DNA of 64,000 bases, from the NCBI GenBank assembly GCA_023512835.1, contig CM042088.1, forward strand, positions 52,883,579 to 52,947,578, written 5' to 3'. The position numbers and the translations under genes were made by a program. Within the stretch, counting starts at the first letter, position 1, and every line of letters starts with the position of its first letter. The stretch is from Taxillus chinensis (lineage: Eukaryota > Streptophyta > Magnoliopsida > Santalales > Loranthaceae). The notes under the pieces were generated by a model that was not told the DNA's origin, did not search any database, and worked only from the letters and a program-made list of their open reading frames with translations. Shown piece after piece: positions 47,107 to 60,016 of this stretch.

Positions 47107-49912
47107 AAAAGAAGATCAAACAATGTCTCATAACATAAAACAAAGCTATCAAAATCAGGTATGAATGAAAATATATTAAATGGGTCTGCTGTTTGACTTT
47201 TTCAAATTTAGATTCTTTATCGTGACTTACAGCAGGAAAGATGATATTGTTTTTAGAAGGCACGGTTTTGTAAGAGGTGTTTGTGCTCGGGTGGAAATGC
47301 CAACAACTTCAAACCGAATGAAATTTTATTTTATTTTATTCTAGAGTTCAGTGGGCCAAGCTGTATCATCCGTTAACATTTCGACACCAGCTCAAACAAA
47401 CGAAATAAAATAAAGGAATAATGGTATTCGGTATGAGATTGGTCGAATTTATATATAATTTTTAAATCAAATAAAAAATGTTTAGTTTAGAAAAAATTCA
47501 AACAAAAAACAATCAATAAAAATTAAAAACTATTGATCGTTGATTCGGTTCGGTTTGAATTGATTTTTAAATTTTAACAATAAATTTAAAAAAAGCATTT
47601 ATCTCTAATATCATCATTAATTAGCTTTTAAGTCACAAACAAAAGAAATAGTCTAAAAACATTAATTATTCACCAAACGAGATATTAAATTTGAATTTGA
47701 AATATTACTGTATAAAAATCTAATAAATAAAACCCAACATAGAGAAATATTTTCAAGTTCAGATCTTCATAAATACTTATTAGGATCTACGAAGGATGTA
47801 TAAATCTATCATACTATATTAAATCCAAGGATTAATGAAGATCTAAGCACGTTTATCGCAAGATACTATGTTCGGTCAATTCGATAACCGAACAACCAAA
47901 ACCGTAAACCGATCAAATACAATCGGTTCTTCAAAAGAAAAACCAAATAATTTATTTAAATTCTAATTTATATAAAATATAACTTTTATTTTTCGTTTTC
48001 AAATTTAAATTTTATAATTCTTTATGGAATTTTATTTTTTTATTTTTTTATTCTCTGTGTTATTATTTAGGTCCATCATATTTTTCAATTGTTATGAGAT
48101 TCGATTTAAAATATATATTTTTCTAAAATACGTTTTTACTCTTATCAAACATAATTTCTTTTATGAAATTAAGATTCAAACTCCAACTCAAAGTAAAAAC
48201 TCATAATGCTGACACACACAAATGAAAATATATAGCAAATAGGCCATAAAAAATCCAGTCAAATAAAAAAACAGCAAACAAAATAAAAAAATACAAACAA
48301 ATAAAAATTAAAATCAAACACAGATATATATACCTACCTAGTTTAATTTTAAAATTTCAGTTTGAATCCCTAAGATTGTCGAGTCCTTGGCAAACCAAGA
48401 ACATGGTCATCGTGTCTCCGACAATGACATCGAAATTGATACAACTTTTTGTTTTATCAAAATAATAAAATCTAACTAAGTTATAAAAGAAAAGTTAAAG
48501 TTAATTCCACGGAAATACGTTAGAAATCTCAATTCTAGTTACACTCATATTATTTAAGCAAATGAAGTGTGTTGAAATCAAAATAATTAAAATAAATAAA
48601 ATAAAATAAAAAAATCCTAGAGAAAATAGAAAATAAATTGATAGCATATGGTTATGGTTCACCATAATTCTAACTTGCAATCATATAATTGGGTTAATTA
48701 TTCATATATATGGTTGTCTAACATGGAAATGTGATTGATCCTAATGTTACTACAATCCACTTTTGTGTAAATAACAATGTGCCTAAGTTTAGTAATGACA
48801 TACTGTCATGACTCCCAAGTCTTAGGTTTCATTCCATGATTTCTAATAATATCGGAGTTCGCCTTTCGGTCCATCCCCCCTTATCTAAAACATGGAATAG
48901 TAATGTTATGTTCACGACGCACAAAACATGAATCGAATTAGTAAAATGAAATCATTCATAAAATAAAAATAAGAAATAATCAAATATACTCATATAATCA
49001 GTAAAAATGAAATCAGTCTACAGTTTCAAATAATTAAACTTTGTTTTCAATTTTTCATGTAATTATCTAAAACATGCGATAAGTTCATGACTACAAAAAC
49101 ATGGAATTACTCGGCAGAATAAAACCATTCATGGCAAAGGCAAATATATTTTTAGTCAAATTTGGAATCTATGACATGGCATTGGGTAGCAAATATATAT
49201 TTTAGGATTAAACCACATCAAATACAAGCAAAAGAAGATCGATATGAGGTTAATTAGAGTTGTATAACCCAAGATTAAACCACATCAAATTGATGAGTCC
49301 TTCGCATCTCCAAGGCAAAAAATTGTTCTTTGCCATGAAAGGTCTTTTTCTTTTGTGTCGTGCCATAGGCACAAGGCCTTTTGTGACAAGGACTCTGTTT
49401 AAGCTTAATTTTGTTTCAATTCGCCTGTTTCATTCCCGTTTGCCTATAAAACACGTTTACAATTCTACAAAAACTAAAACAGAACAAGTATCATGATTTA
49501 ACACTCCATCATAATAAAAATACTCCACTATAAAAATAAATGCAAATAAAAAAAATATATGTGAAATCTCTATATCAATTAAGTTCATCATTTGTATTGC
49601 AACAAGTGGATAAATAGTTTGGTCAACGTACTAGAGAAATTAATTAGTAGATCACATACTTTTACACAAATTAAGAAAAACTCATCATGGCAATAAGTCA
49701 TATTACACAGAAGGCCAAGTCGACCCAATTATGTTGTGGAGCTTGAAAATTGTGCCAAATATGGAAGTAAGGTCATGTAATGCGGTAGGTTACCATGAAT
49801 TAGAGAAGAAGGCTCTTTGAAATGATAACGTTAACATTGATACTAAAGCAAGTCAATCTATTATAAAATAAAACATGGCAAGAAGACTCTCAAGTAATTA
49901 AGACAATCTAAA
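46682..49912. other. AT-rich intergenic DNA
   Basis: No gene is supported. TTA repeat near 47080-47105. At 48380-48900, wording such as AATTCCACGGAAATACG and CATTCCATGATTTC resembles non-coding parts of worn LTR elements and is similar in style to 23.0-23.6 kb. A 78-codon plus frame at 49260-49496 is unrecognised. Confidence 0.4.
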
Positions 49913-50320
49913 ACATACTTGAGTAATCTTTTCGAATCTATAGGTAGTAGGCCCACCTATTGATACATGTTGATGAAATAAGTCAACTTACTATAATAAG
50001 ACATACTTGAGTAATCTTTTCGAATCTATAGGTAGACTCACCTATTGATACATGTCGACCCATTCTTACAAAATAATGAACTGGGGGGGGGGGGGGGGGG
50101 GGGGGGGGGTAAAGCCAAAAAGGTTAACTATCAAGCAAACAACATTTTATAGTGATTTAGGGTAATTACCCTTTATATTGTTTCTTATTTCCAAACTAAT
50201 AAATGGGGGGGGGGGGGGGGGGGGGCCAAAAAAGTTAACCACCAAGCAAACAACATTTTATAGTGATTTAGGGTGATTACCCTCTATATTGTTTCTTATT
50301 TCTAAACTAATAAAAGCTTC
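49913..50320. repeat. Two adjacent tandem duplications with G27 and G21 runs
   Basis: First duplication: ACATACTTGAGTAATCTTTT, then CGAATCTATAGGTAG, occurs at 49913 and 50001 (offset 88 bp). Second: GCCAAAAA(A/G)GTTAAC, CAAGCAAACAACATTTTATA and GTGATTTAGGGT recur with an offset of about 112 bp. A pure G run precedes each copy of the second unit: 50083-50109 (27 G) and 50205-50225 (21 G). Confidence 0.85.
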
Positions 50321-53300
50321 TACTGGAAATATTATTTTACGGCTCATAGTAAATTATCAGTTTCGTGGGTTCACTAAAAACTCAATTATTTTAACTAACA
50401 ACCAAAATATTAATGTACAATAATTTGGATAGGGGGCTCAAATAACCTAATAGTATTCTAAGGGGTTCAACAAAAGTTCTTAAACAATCAAACAATTAAT
50501 AATTAAATAAATGATTGTAATTAATAAAGTTATAATTTTAAATAATAGCGGGGATTAAAAAAATATCAAAGGTATTGACGTATTGTAGTTGGTGATGAAG
50601 ACAAACAAATCGTTTTTTTTCACGATCAAGAAATAACTTAGACTTTGATTCGAATGCTTGTTCTCAAATTCACTTGATTCATTATATTTTTTGGGGCAAA
50701 ATGATTTTTGCCTGTAATAGACAAAGTCAACTGATAGTCAATGCTTGCGACTATACCTTGGATTAGTTTCAGTATATTGAAGATCTGATTTTGCACCAAA
50801 GCCTTCGAAATTCCAAGATTTGGTATTGTACCAAAATCTCATAATTTTGAGGATATGGTATTGTATCATTGTCTTGAAATTTCAAAGATTTAAATTTCAT
50901 TTTTGCTTTGTGCGTCATTAAAAATTTCAGAATCAGGCTTTCCTGGCCTCCTTTGCATTAACTCCAAGTATAATTTAACCAATAAATCTCATGGATCAAA
51001 CATTTCAATAATTTCTAGTCAAAGCATGAAATTAAGTCGGTGCAATTAAAAGCCAAATTATAAAAATTTTAGTTGGGCAAAAATTGGATCCATAATAAGT
51101 CAAAATGGCTTGACTATTTGAAAGTTTTAACGAATATTCAAGCAAACTGGAATTGACAAGCAAGCGCAATAGTTCAAGTGTTGCAAATCCCTACCCCACA
51201 CTCAAACATTTGCTTTGTCCTCAATGAAAATAAACGATGAGAAATAGAGGACGTGTGAGGGGTCAAATAGTGGTACTTCTTGTATCCTTTAAAATCCATG
51301 GAGAAATGATTGACAGATTCCTTATAGAGCTCTCTCAATAGTAAAAAGTTTTGTCACCTTTGCTGCCCTGGTAGTATTTTCATTCTAAAATCATATATCA
51401 ACACTTACTGTCCAGGGAAGAACCGATGTTGTAAAGGCCTAAGTTACATGGAGCTGCTTAGGCCCTTTTTCTTCTAATTCGTCTCAATTGGGATATCAAA
51501 CAGATCCGCCACCCTCCATACTTTTCTAGTTACCCGCTCTCGAGCCTTAAAAATTTCATCTTGCACTTCATAATGAAACTTTGCTTCCTTTTCTTCAAAA
51601 AGATCAAATCCCTGCATGTCCTCATCTAATTCTAGCTTGCTTTACTTTTCAATCTCATTATATTAGGATCATATGTATATATTTGTATGTATATGCATGT
51701 ATGCATATATAGGATTTGAAAGTGTTGACGGGCATGCGTTTGATGGGTGTGCTCGTTTGTTAAGAGGAACACAAAGCCTATCCATGGACAATGGGAAACT
51801 TTGACAGCTGCAGTTTTGGTGCGTCCTTGCGTGTCCCTCCCCATCATCGTGTACTCAGGAGCAGAAGGAAAGGCAATGGCCAATGGAAGGAGGCTTGGGC
51901 CCTGACAATGTGCACACCTGTCCCTGAGAAACTCTCTCAATAATAATATATTGCTTTTGAATAATGGAAAATGCGATTCCACGACGGAGATGGGAAACCG
52001 AAGCCCTCACACTTCGTCAACAGCGACGGCCGCTGTCGGGACAACAGGACAAAAACGGTCTCAATCCACAAAACAAAACAAAAGACTGGGGTTCAATCAG
52101 TGAAACTGATCAAGCCACTGTGTCAATCAATTAATCCGTATATATATATATATCACTCTTCAACTAATGCTCAAATATTTGCTTGCTCCTGACATCAATT
52201 TGGCTTTCATTTAGCCTGATAAGATTGTTAATTATCGTGTTATTAGCTCTGGTTAAGCTTTCTTAATTAATTACCAAATCAAAACCACCCAAAAACGTTC
52301 GTCATTTATTTACAATTACAACGTTTCCACTTGTCCGTGTCACGCAAATCGGAGCATTACACCCATATGCTTGGAACCCAAACATGTAATGACATAAGAC
52401 AGATGTCATTAGTTAGTTGTGACACTTTTTGTTACACATACAAATAACTTCTTTGTATTTTAAATTATAAAATTTTAAAAATATAGGTTAAAACATATTA
52501 AAATCTAGAAGCTTCCAAATTTCCAAAAATCTTGAAAATACGTAAGATCCACAATTTTTTTAGTCAAATAACATGGTCAAATTATAAAGTTTAACCGCAT
52601 GTCATTGGCAAAAACATTAAGGGTCTCACAATTTTTTAAAATTTTGTAAATTTGTAGATTTTAACATGCTCATTTCTAATTTTTTGATAATTTTAAATTT
52701 GAAGTATATAAAAATTTATTTGCATGTATAACAGAAATATCACACAAAACACACAAAACATGTATCAATAAATTGGTTCAACTAATGATATTGGCATGAG
52801 TTTTAAATACTTCACCTTTTTTGAAATTGTTGTGTTTGTAACATCATTATACAGGGATAGTAGGCCTCAAGCATCCTTCAAAAACTTTATGTGAGGTGTT
52901 ATCTATAATTTGGATATTTTATATTGGTATATATAAAAATTTAACATGAAAATATATAATCACCATCAAATTTTTTATGATGTGAAATACAACATTAATC
53001 ACCTTTAGAAAGGACTCTTATAAAGACTTCCTATTTGAGATAGCTTAATACTTCGATTGATGTCTGCAATATTTAATAACCAAATGACTAATGCTATAAC
53101 CATTTTGACTGTAATTAAATTCGATTTGAAATGCAAGGTTCCAAAAGCTAGTTTTGGTAATTCTGATGAATTATTTGGATTAAAGTAATTATTGATTAAA
53201 AGGAATAAAATAATAGAGAGATAATAGAGAAGGTGTGTACTAGGGTTACATACGCTTAAAAGATACCTAGAAAGTATGGGAGGGAGAGGAAACCTAAGAA

Positions 53301-54389
53301 AATAAAGAATGGGAGAATTGACAATTCAGGTAGGTGATTCTATAATTGACAATTATTTTACGTGTATTGGTCACTTTTAGATAATCCAAGTAGTTGATTC
53401 TATCTTTTTATATCATTTCTATATCTCTACCATGCCTAGAACTTATATGATTTCTTGTTGTGGTATCGTTATATGAAGAACCCTAGAATTAATGTTTTTA
53501 TTCGAAGTAAGGGTTTGATTGATGTTATTTTATTTTGAATGAAAGCTATTGATTCCATTGATGTTAGAACTTTATGTGTATTGATTTTATGCATAAGGAA
53601 TGAATTTTGGATGGTATATGGTTAGATTATGGATCGTTCAACAAAAACGATGAAAGAATAGAAGAATTAGGAAAATCATAGTATGAGTGCGAGTTATGGT
53701 TGGCTCTTGTTAACACAAGAGGGAGTGTGCTACAATTATGAGTTGCACTTGCTACCTTGAAGTCATGACCGAGAGTCGTGTGACCATCTTTTGTTTGGTG
53801 TCTGCGTGTGTATTGCGGAATAAGGGGAGGGGGGCGACCAACGATTGTTGCCTTGTTTGTTTATTCTCGCTAATTTGATGATTTATATGCAAAATTGTAT
53901 ATTTTAGAATGTTTTGTTTTTATATTTTAAAAGTTGTTACCGAGAGTCGTGTGACTAGCTTTTGATGCATCTTGTTGTAGATGTTTGGATAACCCTTGGG
54001 GTATCCTATGATGATTTTGATTTGTTATGTTAATGACTAGGACTTGTGTGGCTTTTAACTCAATTGGTACATATGAGAATGTAATGAATTTTGTGGTGAT
54101 GATTGGTGTGATGGGGTGGAGCCCCTCATGATGATGGATATGTGATAGGTGGCTTCCCATACTCGCATCAAAAGGATCAAAGAATTGGTAATTAGCACCT
54201 ATTTAATTGCACAACGGGTGTTGTCTCAAATAAGTTTTGTACAATCATAAATCAATGGTAAGCTTATACATTTCTAATGTCATGCAAATAAATGCAATCC
54301 AATGCATATCCCACAAAGGCACAAACCAAGCCAGACAATGGCTAACAAACAACCAATATCACCAACAATATAATAACCCATAGATAATA
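50321..54389. other. Intergenic, repeat-derived DNA
   Basis: No gene is supported. 51180-51620 looks like worn retrotransposon non-coding sequence (CCCACACTCAAACATTTGCT and similar), without a protein match. The 116-codon minus frame at 51632-51982 and the plus frames near 51960-52190 are unrecognised. Between 53690 and 53970 the words CCGAGAGTCGTGTGAC and CTTTTG recur (53769 and 53940). A foldback element is at 52417-52747. Confidence 0.4.
52417..52747. mobile_element. Foldback MITE with long imperfect arms
   Basis: The left arm starts TTGTGACACTTTTTGTTACA, then CATACAAATAA. The right arm in reverse complement starts TTGTGTGATATTTCTGTTAT, then ACATGCAAATAA. Both continue AT-rich, share GTTAAAA(C/T), AAAATCTA and CAAATTT, and end near GATCCACAAT / GTGAGACCCTTAATG. 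Arms of about 130 bp, total 331 bp. Class not assigned. Confidence 0.55.
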
Positions 54390-55076
54390 TGCAGGGGCAA
54401 CCAGTGTCTCCTGTCACCGACAACTCTCAAGAATCAAAGTTGTAGCAACCAGTGCCAACAACTAAACTAATACACTATCAATATGTAAGGACAACCAATA
54501 CCTCCTACGACCAACTCCCAATAATCAAGTCAGGCAACTGACACTAACAACTAAACCAATCTACTAAAAATATATAGGGACAACCAATGTCTCATAACAC
54601 TAACAACTCCCAATAATCAAAGTTGTCAATTAATGCCAATAACACAAACAAGCAACATAGATAAATCATGCTAATATGGTTTTCAATGTCTTATTAACAA
54701 GCAAACAAGGCCCTCCAGACCCCATAAATCACAAACTATATCAATGGGTCTTTCAAAGGATTCCTTAATCCTTATCATCAAAACCAAAACAACCAACATG
54801 AAAAATAGTAAAAACAATTTACTATTAAATAACACAACCAATGTCTCGTAACACTAACAACTCCTAATAATCAAAGTTGTCAATTAATGCCAATAACACA
54901 AACAAGCAACATAGATAAATCAATGCTAATATGGTATTCAATGTCTTATTAACAAGCAAACAAGGCCCTCCAAACCCCATAAATCACAAACTATATCAAT
55001 GGGTCTTTCAAAGGATTCCTTAATCCTTATCATCAAAACCAAAACAACCGACATGAAAAATAGTAAAAATAATTTA
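54390..55076. repeat. Tandem array ending in two near-identical 245-bp units
   Basis: 54582-54826 and 54833-55076 are almost identical, differing at a handful of bases. Both hold AACTCC, AATAATCAAAGTTGTCAATT, GGCCCTCCA(G/A)ACCCC and CCTTAATCCTTATCATCAAA. Before them, two more diverged units of about 90-100 bp (from about 54390 and 54491) share ACAACCAATGTCTC-like and CAACTCCCAATAATCAA parts. Confidence 0.85.
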
Positions 55077-55616
55077 AATAACAACCGCACAAAACGCTCA
55101 TGTTTCATGCACCTCACATTTCGTGCGGAACAAAAGTGCATGTTTTGTGCTCTCGTGACTCATGCAATCGATTATCACATTCAATGCAAGATCGTGTCAT
55201 GTTATGCTCATCTCATGTAGTCCCAGCCTATGGCTAACATGTCGTGTGCTCCGTGCACGTCTTGGGTGCTTTGTGCACATATCATGCATATGCTTCATGC
55301 AAATACCACTTCGCACTGTAAATTATGCAGTTTCAGTGTAGTCAAAAGTACTTGCCTCGGTGCTTAAGCGCATGAAGCACAGTGCCAGGGAAGTCTGTCG
55401 CCTAAGAGAGGGCAACGTGCAACATCTTTAGTATGTGTGTGCCTTGCCATGCTTTGTATGCCCTTTGTCAATGTGAGAAGCATGTGCCTTGCTTGCATCT
55501 GTGAGACACACGGTGCCAAAAGATCACGTGACACCAAACGAGACATTCTCTTTGTCGTCAATGCAACCTTTGCTTAACGATAACTAAAGACCTTAACAAT
55601 CAAAGAGCTTTGATTA

Positions 55617-55705
55617 ATGATCGATGATGACCTCTGCTCGATAATTGACGATGACCTCTGCTCGATGATTGACGATGACCTTTGCTCAACTATTGATAGA
55701 CGACA
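55617..55705. repeat. 24-bp minisatellite, about three units
   Basis: GATGACCTCTGCTCGAT, then NATTGAC, recurs at about 24-bp spacing and gives a false repeating MIDDDLCS-type reading frame. Confidence 0.8.
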
Positions 55706-55829
55706 TCGACAACGACGACGACCTCTTCCTCCGTCAACACGACCTCTGCTCCCATTTCTCTTCCTCGCTGTTATTAGGTGCTCATGCTCAACGAGTTTGT
55801 AGTCTATAAAATATATGTGATATTAAATA

Positions 55830-55836
<7 letters not shown>

Positions 55837-55894
<58 letters not shown>
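55837..55894. repeat. (TA)n microsatellite
   Basis: About 29 TA units, followed by AAAAA and a second shorter TA run to 55917. Confidence 0.95.
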
Positions 55895-55900
<6 letters not shown>

Positions 55901-57548
55901 ATATATATATATATATAAGTGTATTAAATAGTTTCATGCTCAACGAGTTTGACAGGATATGTTGTACACCTTTGACAATCCCATGCAATTCATCCAACTC
56001 TACTTTTTGGTCTAAACAAATGTCAATTCAACTTAGAAAGAGAATTTTATCATCAAGGATCATAATTCAACATATAGCAAGCCAAGTCTTTAAAGATTGT
56101 GCCTTAGAATCCGTCCGCATGCATGAAAGTTAGTCAAGGATCATTTTATGTAAAGCAGGTAACAAATTTTTTTAAACAAATATGAATTAATGATCATAAA
56201 TTATCTTTCCGTCAGCTGTTCCCAGAATTCGGTTTAGAAGTTTAATGCGTTGGTCTCAGGAATGATTCCCAGTCCGATTAACTAATGCAACCCAGTATTG
56301 GTACGGTCCTCTTTGATAATCAAATTGCTTCCAAAGTTGTTTATTAGCAGGTAACCAACCCAACTTAGATTCCAAATGTCGTAGCAAGTCAACCTCAACA
56401 TTTAGCTTGTTAGGGTAGTTGCTTTTATTAAATAATGAGTTAAATATGTTATTTGTTTTAGATACCTCATAAAAAGAAGAGAAATTTTAATCATACGTAC
56501 ACCCAAAACATGGGTTTGCAGCATTTATAAAATAAATAAATAAATCATGTTTTTGAGAAGGTATACACTTTACGCCATGAACCTGAACTAGCTACTTCAG
56601 TGCATGAAAATGGGGTTCAAGGGAAAATGATCATAGTCGGAAAGCGCCGGACGGTAAAAAGTAGTGCCCGTGTGTATGATTAAAACTTGTTTTGGTAGAT
56701 TGTATTTGATGTTGCCACATTTCAAGTGATCCTGAATTATGAATTTATAAAAAGAAAAAGTATTGCCATTTGATATTCCATTTTTGAAAACCTTCCTTGG
56801 CATAATTTTTGAAATTCAACAAACCAATGTGATATATTAAATATATTCTAGGGCACGTTTTGGGTTGTGATAGTAACAATTTCAAAGTAAAATGTACAAT
56901 AAGCCATATCAATTATCAATTTATGGCTAAAGAATTTAAAAAATGGAACAACTTATCTGGGATTGAATAGAGTTGGTTTTCTAGAATTGGTCATTGAGGT
57001 GGCACTGGCAGTGTGCGACTGTGTGTAGGCGGCTGCGGCTATCATGTCATTATCTTAATTATACTTAATATTACTATTTACTAATTCTTTCACCCCGTAA
57101 ACATATGACAGAATGCCCCCAAAAATTCTGACCCCAATCAGCCCCCAATCAAACGTGAGCTTAAAGCCATTGTCTTTCTCTTGGCTATTTATCACAAATT
57201 ATAGCAACTAAAACAATAATTAATTATTTAATTTTTAAAAATGCTATAAAAAACTAAAAAAGTTATTATTTTTAATAAGCAACATATCAGGTCATTGATG
57301 AGAGAGAGGGAAAAAAATTATGATCATTGAACAAAAAATAAGAAATTAATGATAAAATGAAAAACAAATTCTATATGAACTTAAATATTAATTACCCTAA
57401 ACAAATAACCAAATCAAGATTTAAGGACAATTATAAAGGTTGAAATATATAAACATATTATCTTAAGAAGACAATTATTTATGAGCCGTGGCACACATGC
57501 TCGAGTAAACGCTTGGAAGAAGAGTCATAATGATATTATTTGTTACTT

Positions 57549-58892
57549 TTACATTGAATTCTGTGAAACCTTAGGAGCGGAGTTCCCGTCAGAGCTGAAC
57601 GGTCCACTCTGTTGCTGCTGCCTCATCATGTCTGCGCTCACAGCAGCCATTCCCGGGTAAGGCGAAGTATAGTACACCTGCCTCCCAGCGCTATCGTACG
57701 CCACCTGTGCGTAGCCCACCTCCGCCGCCTGCCGTCCCATCCCCATCCCCACCCCCTCCGAGTAGCCCACCACCTTTGCCGGCTGCGGCGGCGCAGGCCC
57801 GCTCGCCGCCGCAAACACGCCGTACGTCGCCGGAAACTCCCGGTAAACGTCCGACCCCATCCTTTGTATGGGGGGCGGATAAAAACCTTGCGGCGGTTGA
57901 GCGTGGCCCCCAGGCCCAGACGAAGGAGGGTGGTACACACCCGCAGAGGCAGCTGGGACCACGTAGACCGGACGCTCTCCTCCACTCGCCGCCGGATACC
58001 CCACGGCTCCTCCGACCTGGTTTTCCGTCCAGTACACCGGCGGAGTACCGGTTCCTGTCAGCGGAAAATTCGACGGCGGCGATTTCTCCTGGGGATTCGG
58101 AGCGTAGTATTCCACGCGCTCGTCGCCCCTCCGCTGCTGAAGCTGAAACGCCGCCTGTTCTTGGATCTGTAGCCGCTGCAAATCCCGGATGTGTCGCTCG
58201 ATGTCCGGCGGGACCATATGTTGATCCGGGCTGGAAACCCGATCCGCCGAGATTTGGGGCTCCGGAACAGCGACCGGATCCCGGGGCTTCGGGAGCTGCG
58301 CAAACGGTTTTCCCAAGCCGAACAGAAACTCCGCGTCGTTCGGCGGGGCGGTCGCGGCAACCGGAGTCGGCGCCACAACCGGGAACTTCTTCTCGTCCCT
58401 CGCCGGCGGCGGAGGCTGCGGCGAGGGGACTGTAAAAAGGAAGAGGCGGAGGCGAGCAGGCTTGGATGGGGCGGACCGGCAGAGGCGGTCGTATTCAGAC
58501 ATCATGTGGTTGAGGTCGTCGTCGTTGGTTACGGAGATGAGGGCGTCTAGATCCTCGCCGGGGAGCTGGTACTTGAAGGAGACGTCGCCGCCGGGGGAGT
58601 CGGGGGCGGAGGAGAGGACGGAGCGGAGCCTGAGGAGGAAGGAGGAGAGGCTGACGGAACGGTCCACGGAGATGATCTTGGTCTCGCCGCCGACGTAAGA
58701 GAGGTTGTTGTCGTGGGGGCGGGGTTGGATTTTGCCCCCGTAGCTGCACATGAACTTGACCTTGGTGTTGTTATTGTTGAAGGTGTTGTTGGTGTCCTCC
58801 CACTGCGGCGGAGGGTGTTCGAAGTCGATGTCGCGCGACCGCGGCGAGGAATGGACGGAGTCCGGGTATGATGCCGCGTAGTAGTTCTCCAT
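57549..58892 (-). CDS. PB1 (octicosapeptide/Phox/Bem1p) domain protein
   Basis: A single-exon frame of 447 codons. The PB1 domain spans about residues 44-152: it opens with KVKFMCSYGGKIQPRPHDN, has YVGGETKIISVDR, and carries the acidic OPCA stretch QLPGEDLDALISVTNDDDLN and closes with ARLRLFLF. Both a basic cluster (Lys44, Lys46) and the acidic motif are present, so it could bind partners from both faces. The rest (about 155-447) is low-complexity, Pro/Gln/Tyr/Gly-rich, with a short IERHIRDLQRLQIQEQAAFQ segment that could form a helix. Plants have many such proteins of unknown role (relatives such as At3g26510 and At5g16220, from memory). PB1 domains act as protein-protein adaptors; likely cytosolic. 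Coding GC is much higher than its surroundings. The plus-strand open frames across it are shadows. Confidence 0.92.
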   Translation of the reverse strand: MENYYAASYPDSVHSSPRSRDIDFEHPPPQWEDTNNTFNNNNTKVKFMCSYGGKIQPRPHDNNLSYVGGETKIISVDRSVSLSSFLLRLRSVLSSAPDSPGGDVSFKYQLPGEDLDALISVTNDDDLNHMMSEYDRLCRSAPSKPARLRLFLFTVPSPQPPPPARDEKKFPVVAPTPVAATAPPNDAEFLFGLGKPFAQLPKPRDPVAVPEPQISADRVSSPDQHMVPPDIERHIRDLQRLQIQEQAAFQLQQRRGDERVEYYAPNPQEKSPPSNFPLTGTGTPPVYWTENQVGGAVGYPAASGGERPVYVVPAASAGVYHPPSSGPGGHAQPPQGFYPPPIQRMGSDVYREFPATYGVFAAASGPAPPQPAKVVGYSEGVGMGMGRQAAEVGYAQVAYDSAGRQVYYTSPYPGMAAVSADMMRQQQQSGPFSSDGNSAPKVSQNSM

Positions 58893-58902
58893 TGCCGCAG
58901 TT

Positions 58903-58956
58903 AGAGAGAGAGAGAGAGAGAGAGACTAGAGAGAGGGGTGTGTGTGTGTGTGTGTG
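58903..58956. repeat. (AG)n and (TG)n microsatellites in the PB1 gene leader
   Basis: AG11 (58903-58924) starts 11 bases before the ATG, and TG9 (58939-58956) follows. In the transcript they read as CT and CA tracts in the 5' UTR. Confidence 0.9.
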
Positions 58957-59683
58957 AGCGAGAGAGGGATAGAGGGGCAGATTAGATTAAGGATGGAATG
59001 GAGAGTTCTATTTCACTTTACTTATTAGATGAAGTGACGTGATGGCGGATAGAGTTTCTGTGTTGTCTGGGGGTCGAAGGCTTTATTTTTATTTGATTTT
59101 CCCTTAATTCTCCATATTATTGGGAATTTACAAACGGGCCAAAGATAACTAAAATACTATTTGACTTACTAATCATCGACAAATTCCACAAATTAAAGAT
59201 TCTGTCATCCTCCAGGGGAAACAAACAACAATACTCATTCATTCATCGGTATAGACATTTTGTTGCTTTATATGAATATGAGGGTTAGGATTTTTTCCTT
59301 TGGATCGCAGCGATATTTTCTCATGATATGTGCTGGATCCTATAACCGATGTCAGATTCTATCAATACATGTATTTGATGTTTGCATTGTTTTTTTTTTT
59401 TTCTATTTTTTTACTTGATATGTTTTATGTTTTGGTTATAATCTGTTTGTTATAATCTGTTTGTATCCTTGGTTATAATCTGTTTGTGTTTGTGTTGTCA
59501 TGTTAGTTTTGATTTTGTTCTAATCGATTTATAACGTGATTGTTTTGATTTTATTGTGAATTTGGGTTTAAGAATATTAAACTAATGACAGCCATTGCGA
59601 TTTGATTTAGAGTTCAAAATAAAAAAATTCTTTTTAAAAATATTTTACTACTACAACTAACTAACTAAAATAAAGAGTTTTAA

Positions 59684-59959
59684 GAGATATCTTCAATAGT
59701 CAAATTTAACTTAAATTTAATAAATTCTTTTCTAATAACAGTCATAACATAAATTATATTTAACTTCAGCAAAAAATTGAGTCAAATTTAATTAAAATTA
59801 TAACTTTAGCTAATACTAACATATTATTCTCTTACCTTCAAATCTCAAATTGTCCTTTATACTACACGTATAATATTAAAGAGAAGATAGAGTATTTTGA
59901 TTGTAAATTATGAAAAAAATAATTAAAATAATTAAAATTAGCTAAACTATTGAAGTTGT

Positions 59960-59961
<2 letters not shown>
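59684..59961. mobile_element. Tourist-like MITE relic
   Basis: After TAA (59681-59683) it starts GAGATATCTTCAATAGTCAA. The right end CTATTGAAGTTGTTAT is an imperfect inverted copy, running into the TA microsatellite, so the right boundary and duplication are blurred. Confidence 0.5.

Positions 59962-59963
<2 letters not shown>

Positions 59964-60013
<50 letters not shown>
59964..60013. repeat. (TA)n microsatellite
   Basis: About 25 TA units. Confidence 0.95.

Positions 60014-60016
<3 letters not shown>

Larger units (their letters stand above)
55077..57548. other. Intergenic DNA
   Basis: 55080-55560 is rich in GTGC/CATG words (TCATGCA, CGTGCTC) and may be a worn LTR. It is followed by a minisatellite at 55617-55705 and a TA run. 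55900-57548 shows no recognisable gene; its 3' end should hold the 3' UTR of the PB1 gene. Confidence 0.4.

Noticed and set aside
55617..55802. Repeating Asp-rich small protein (MIDDDLCS units)
   Set aside because: It is the translation of a 24-bp minisatellite, with no start context or domain.
55788..56133. Tyr-Ile repeat proteins around 55.8-56.1 kb and 10.4-10.7 kb
   Set aside because: These are translations of TA microsatellites.
57612..58749. Five long open frames overlapping the PB1 gene (up to 242 codons on plus)
   Set aside because: They are shadows caused by high GC in the real minus-strand gene. None shows a domain, and the PB1 frame explains the region.
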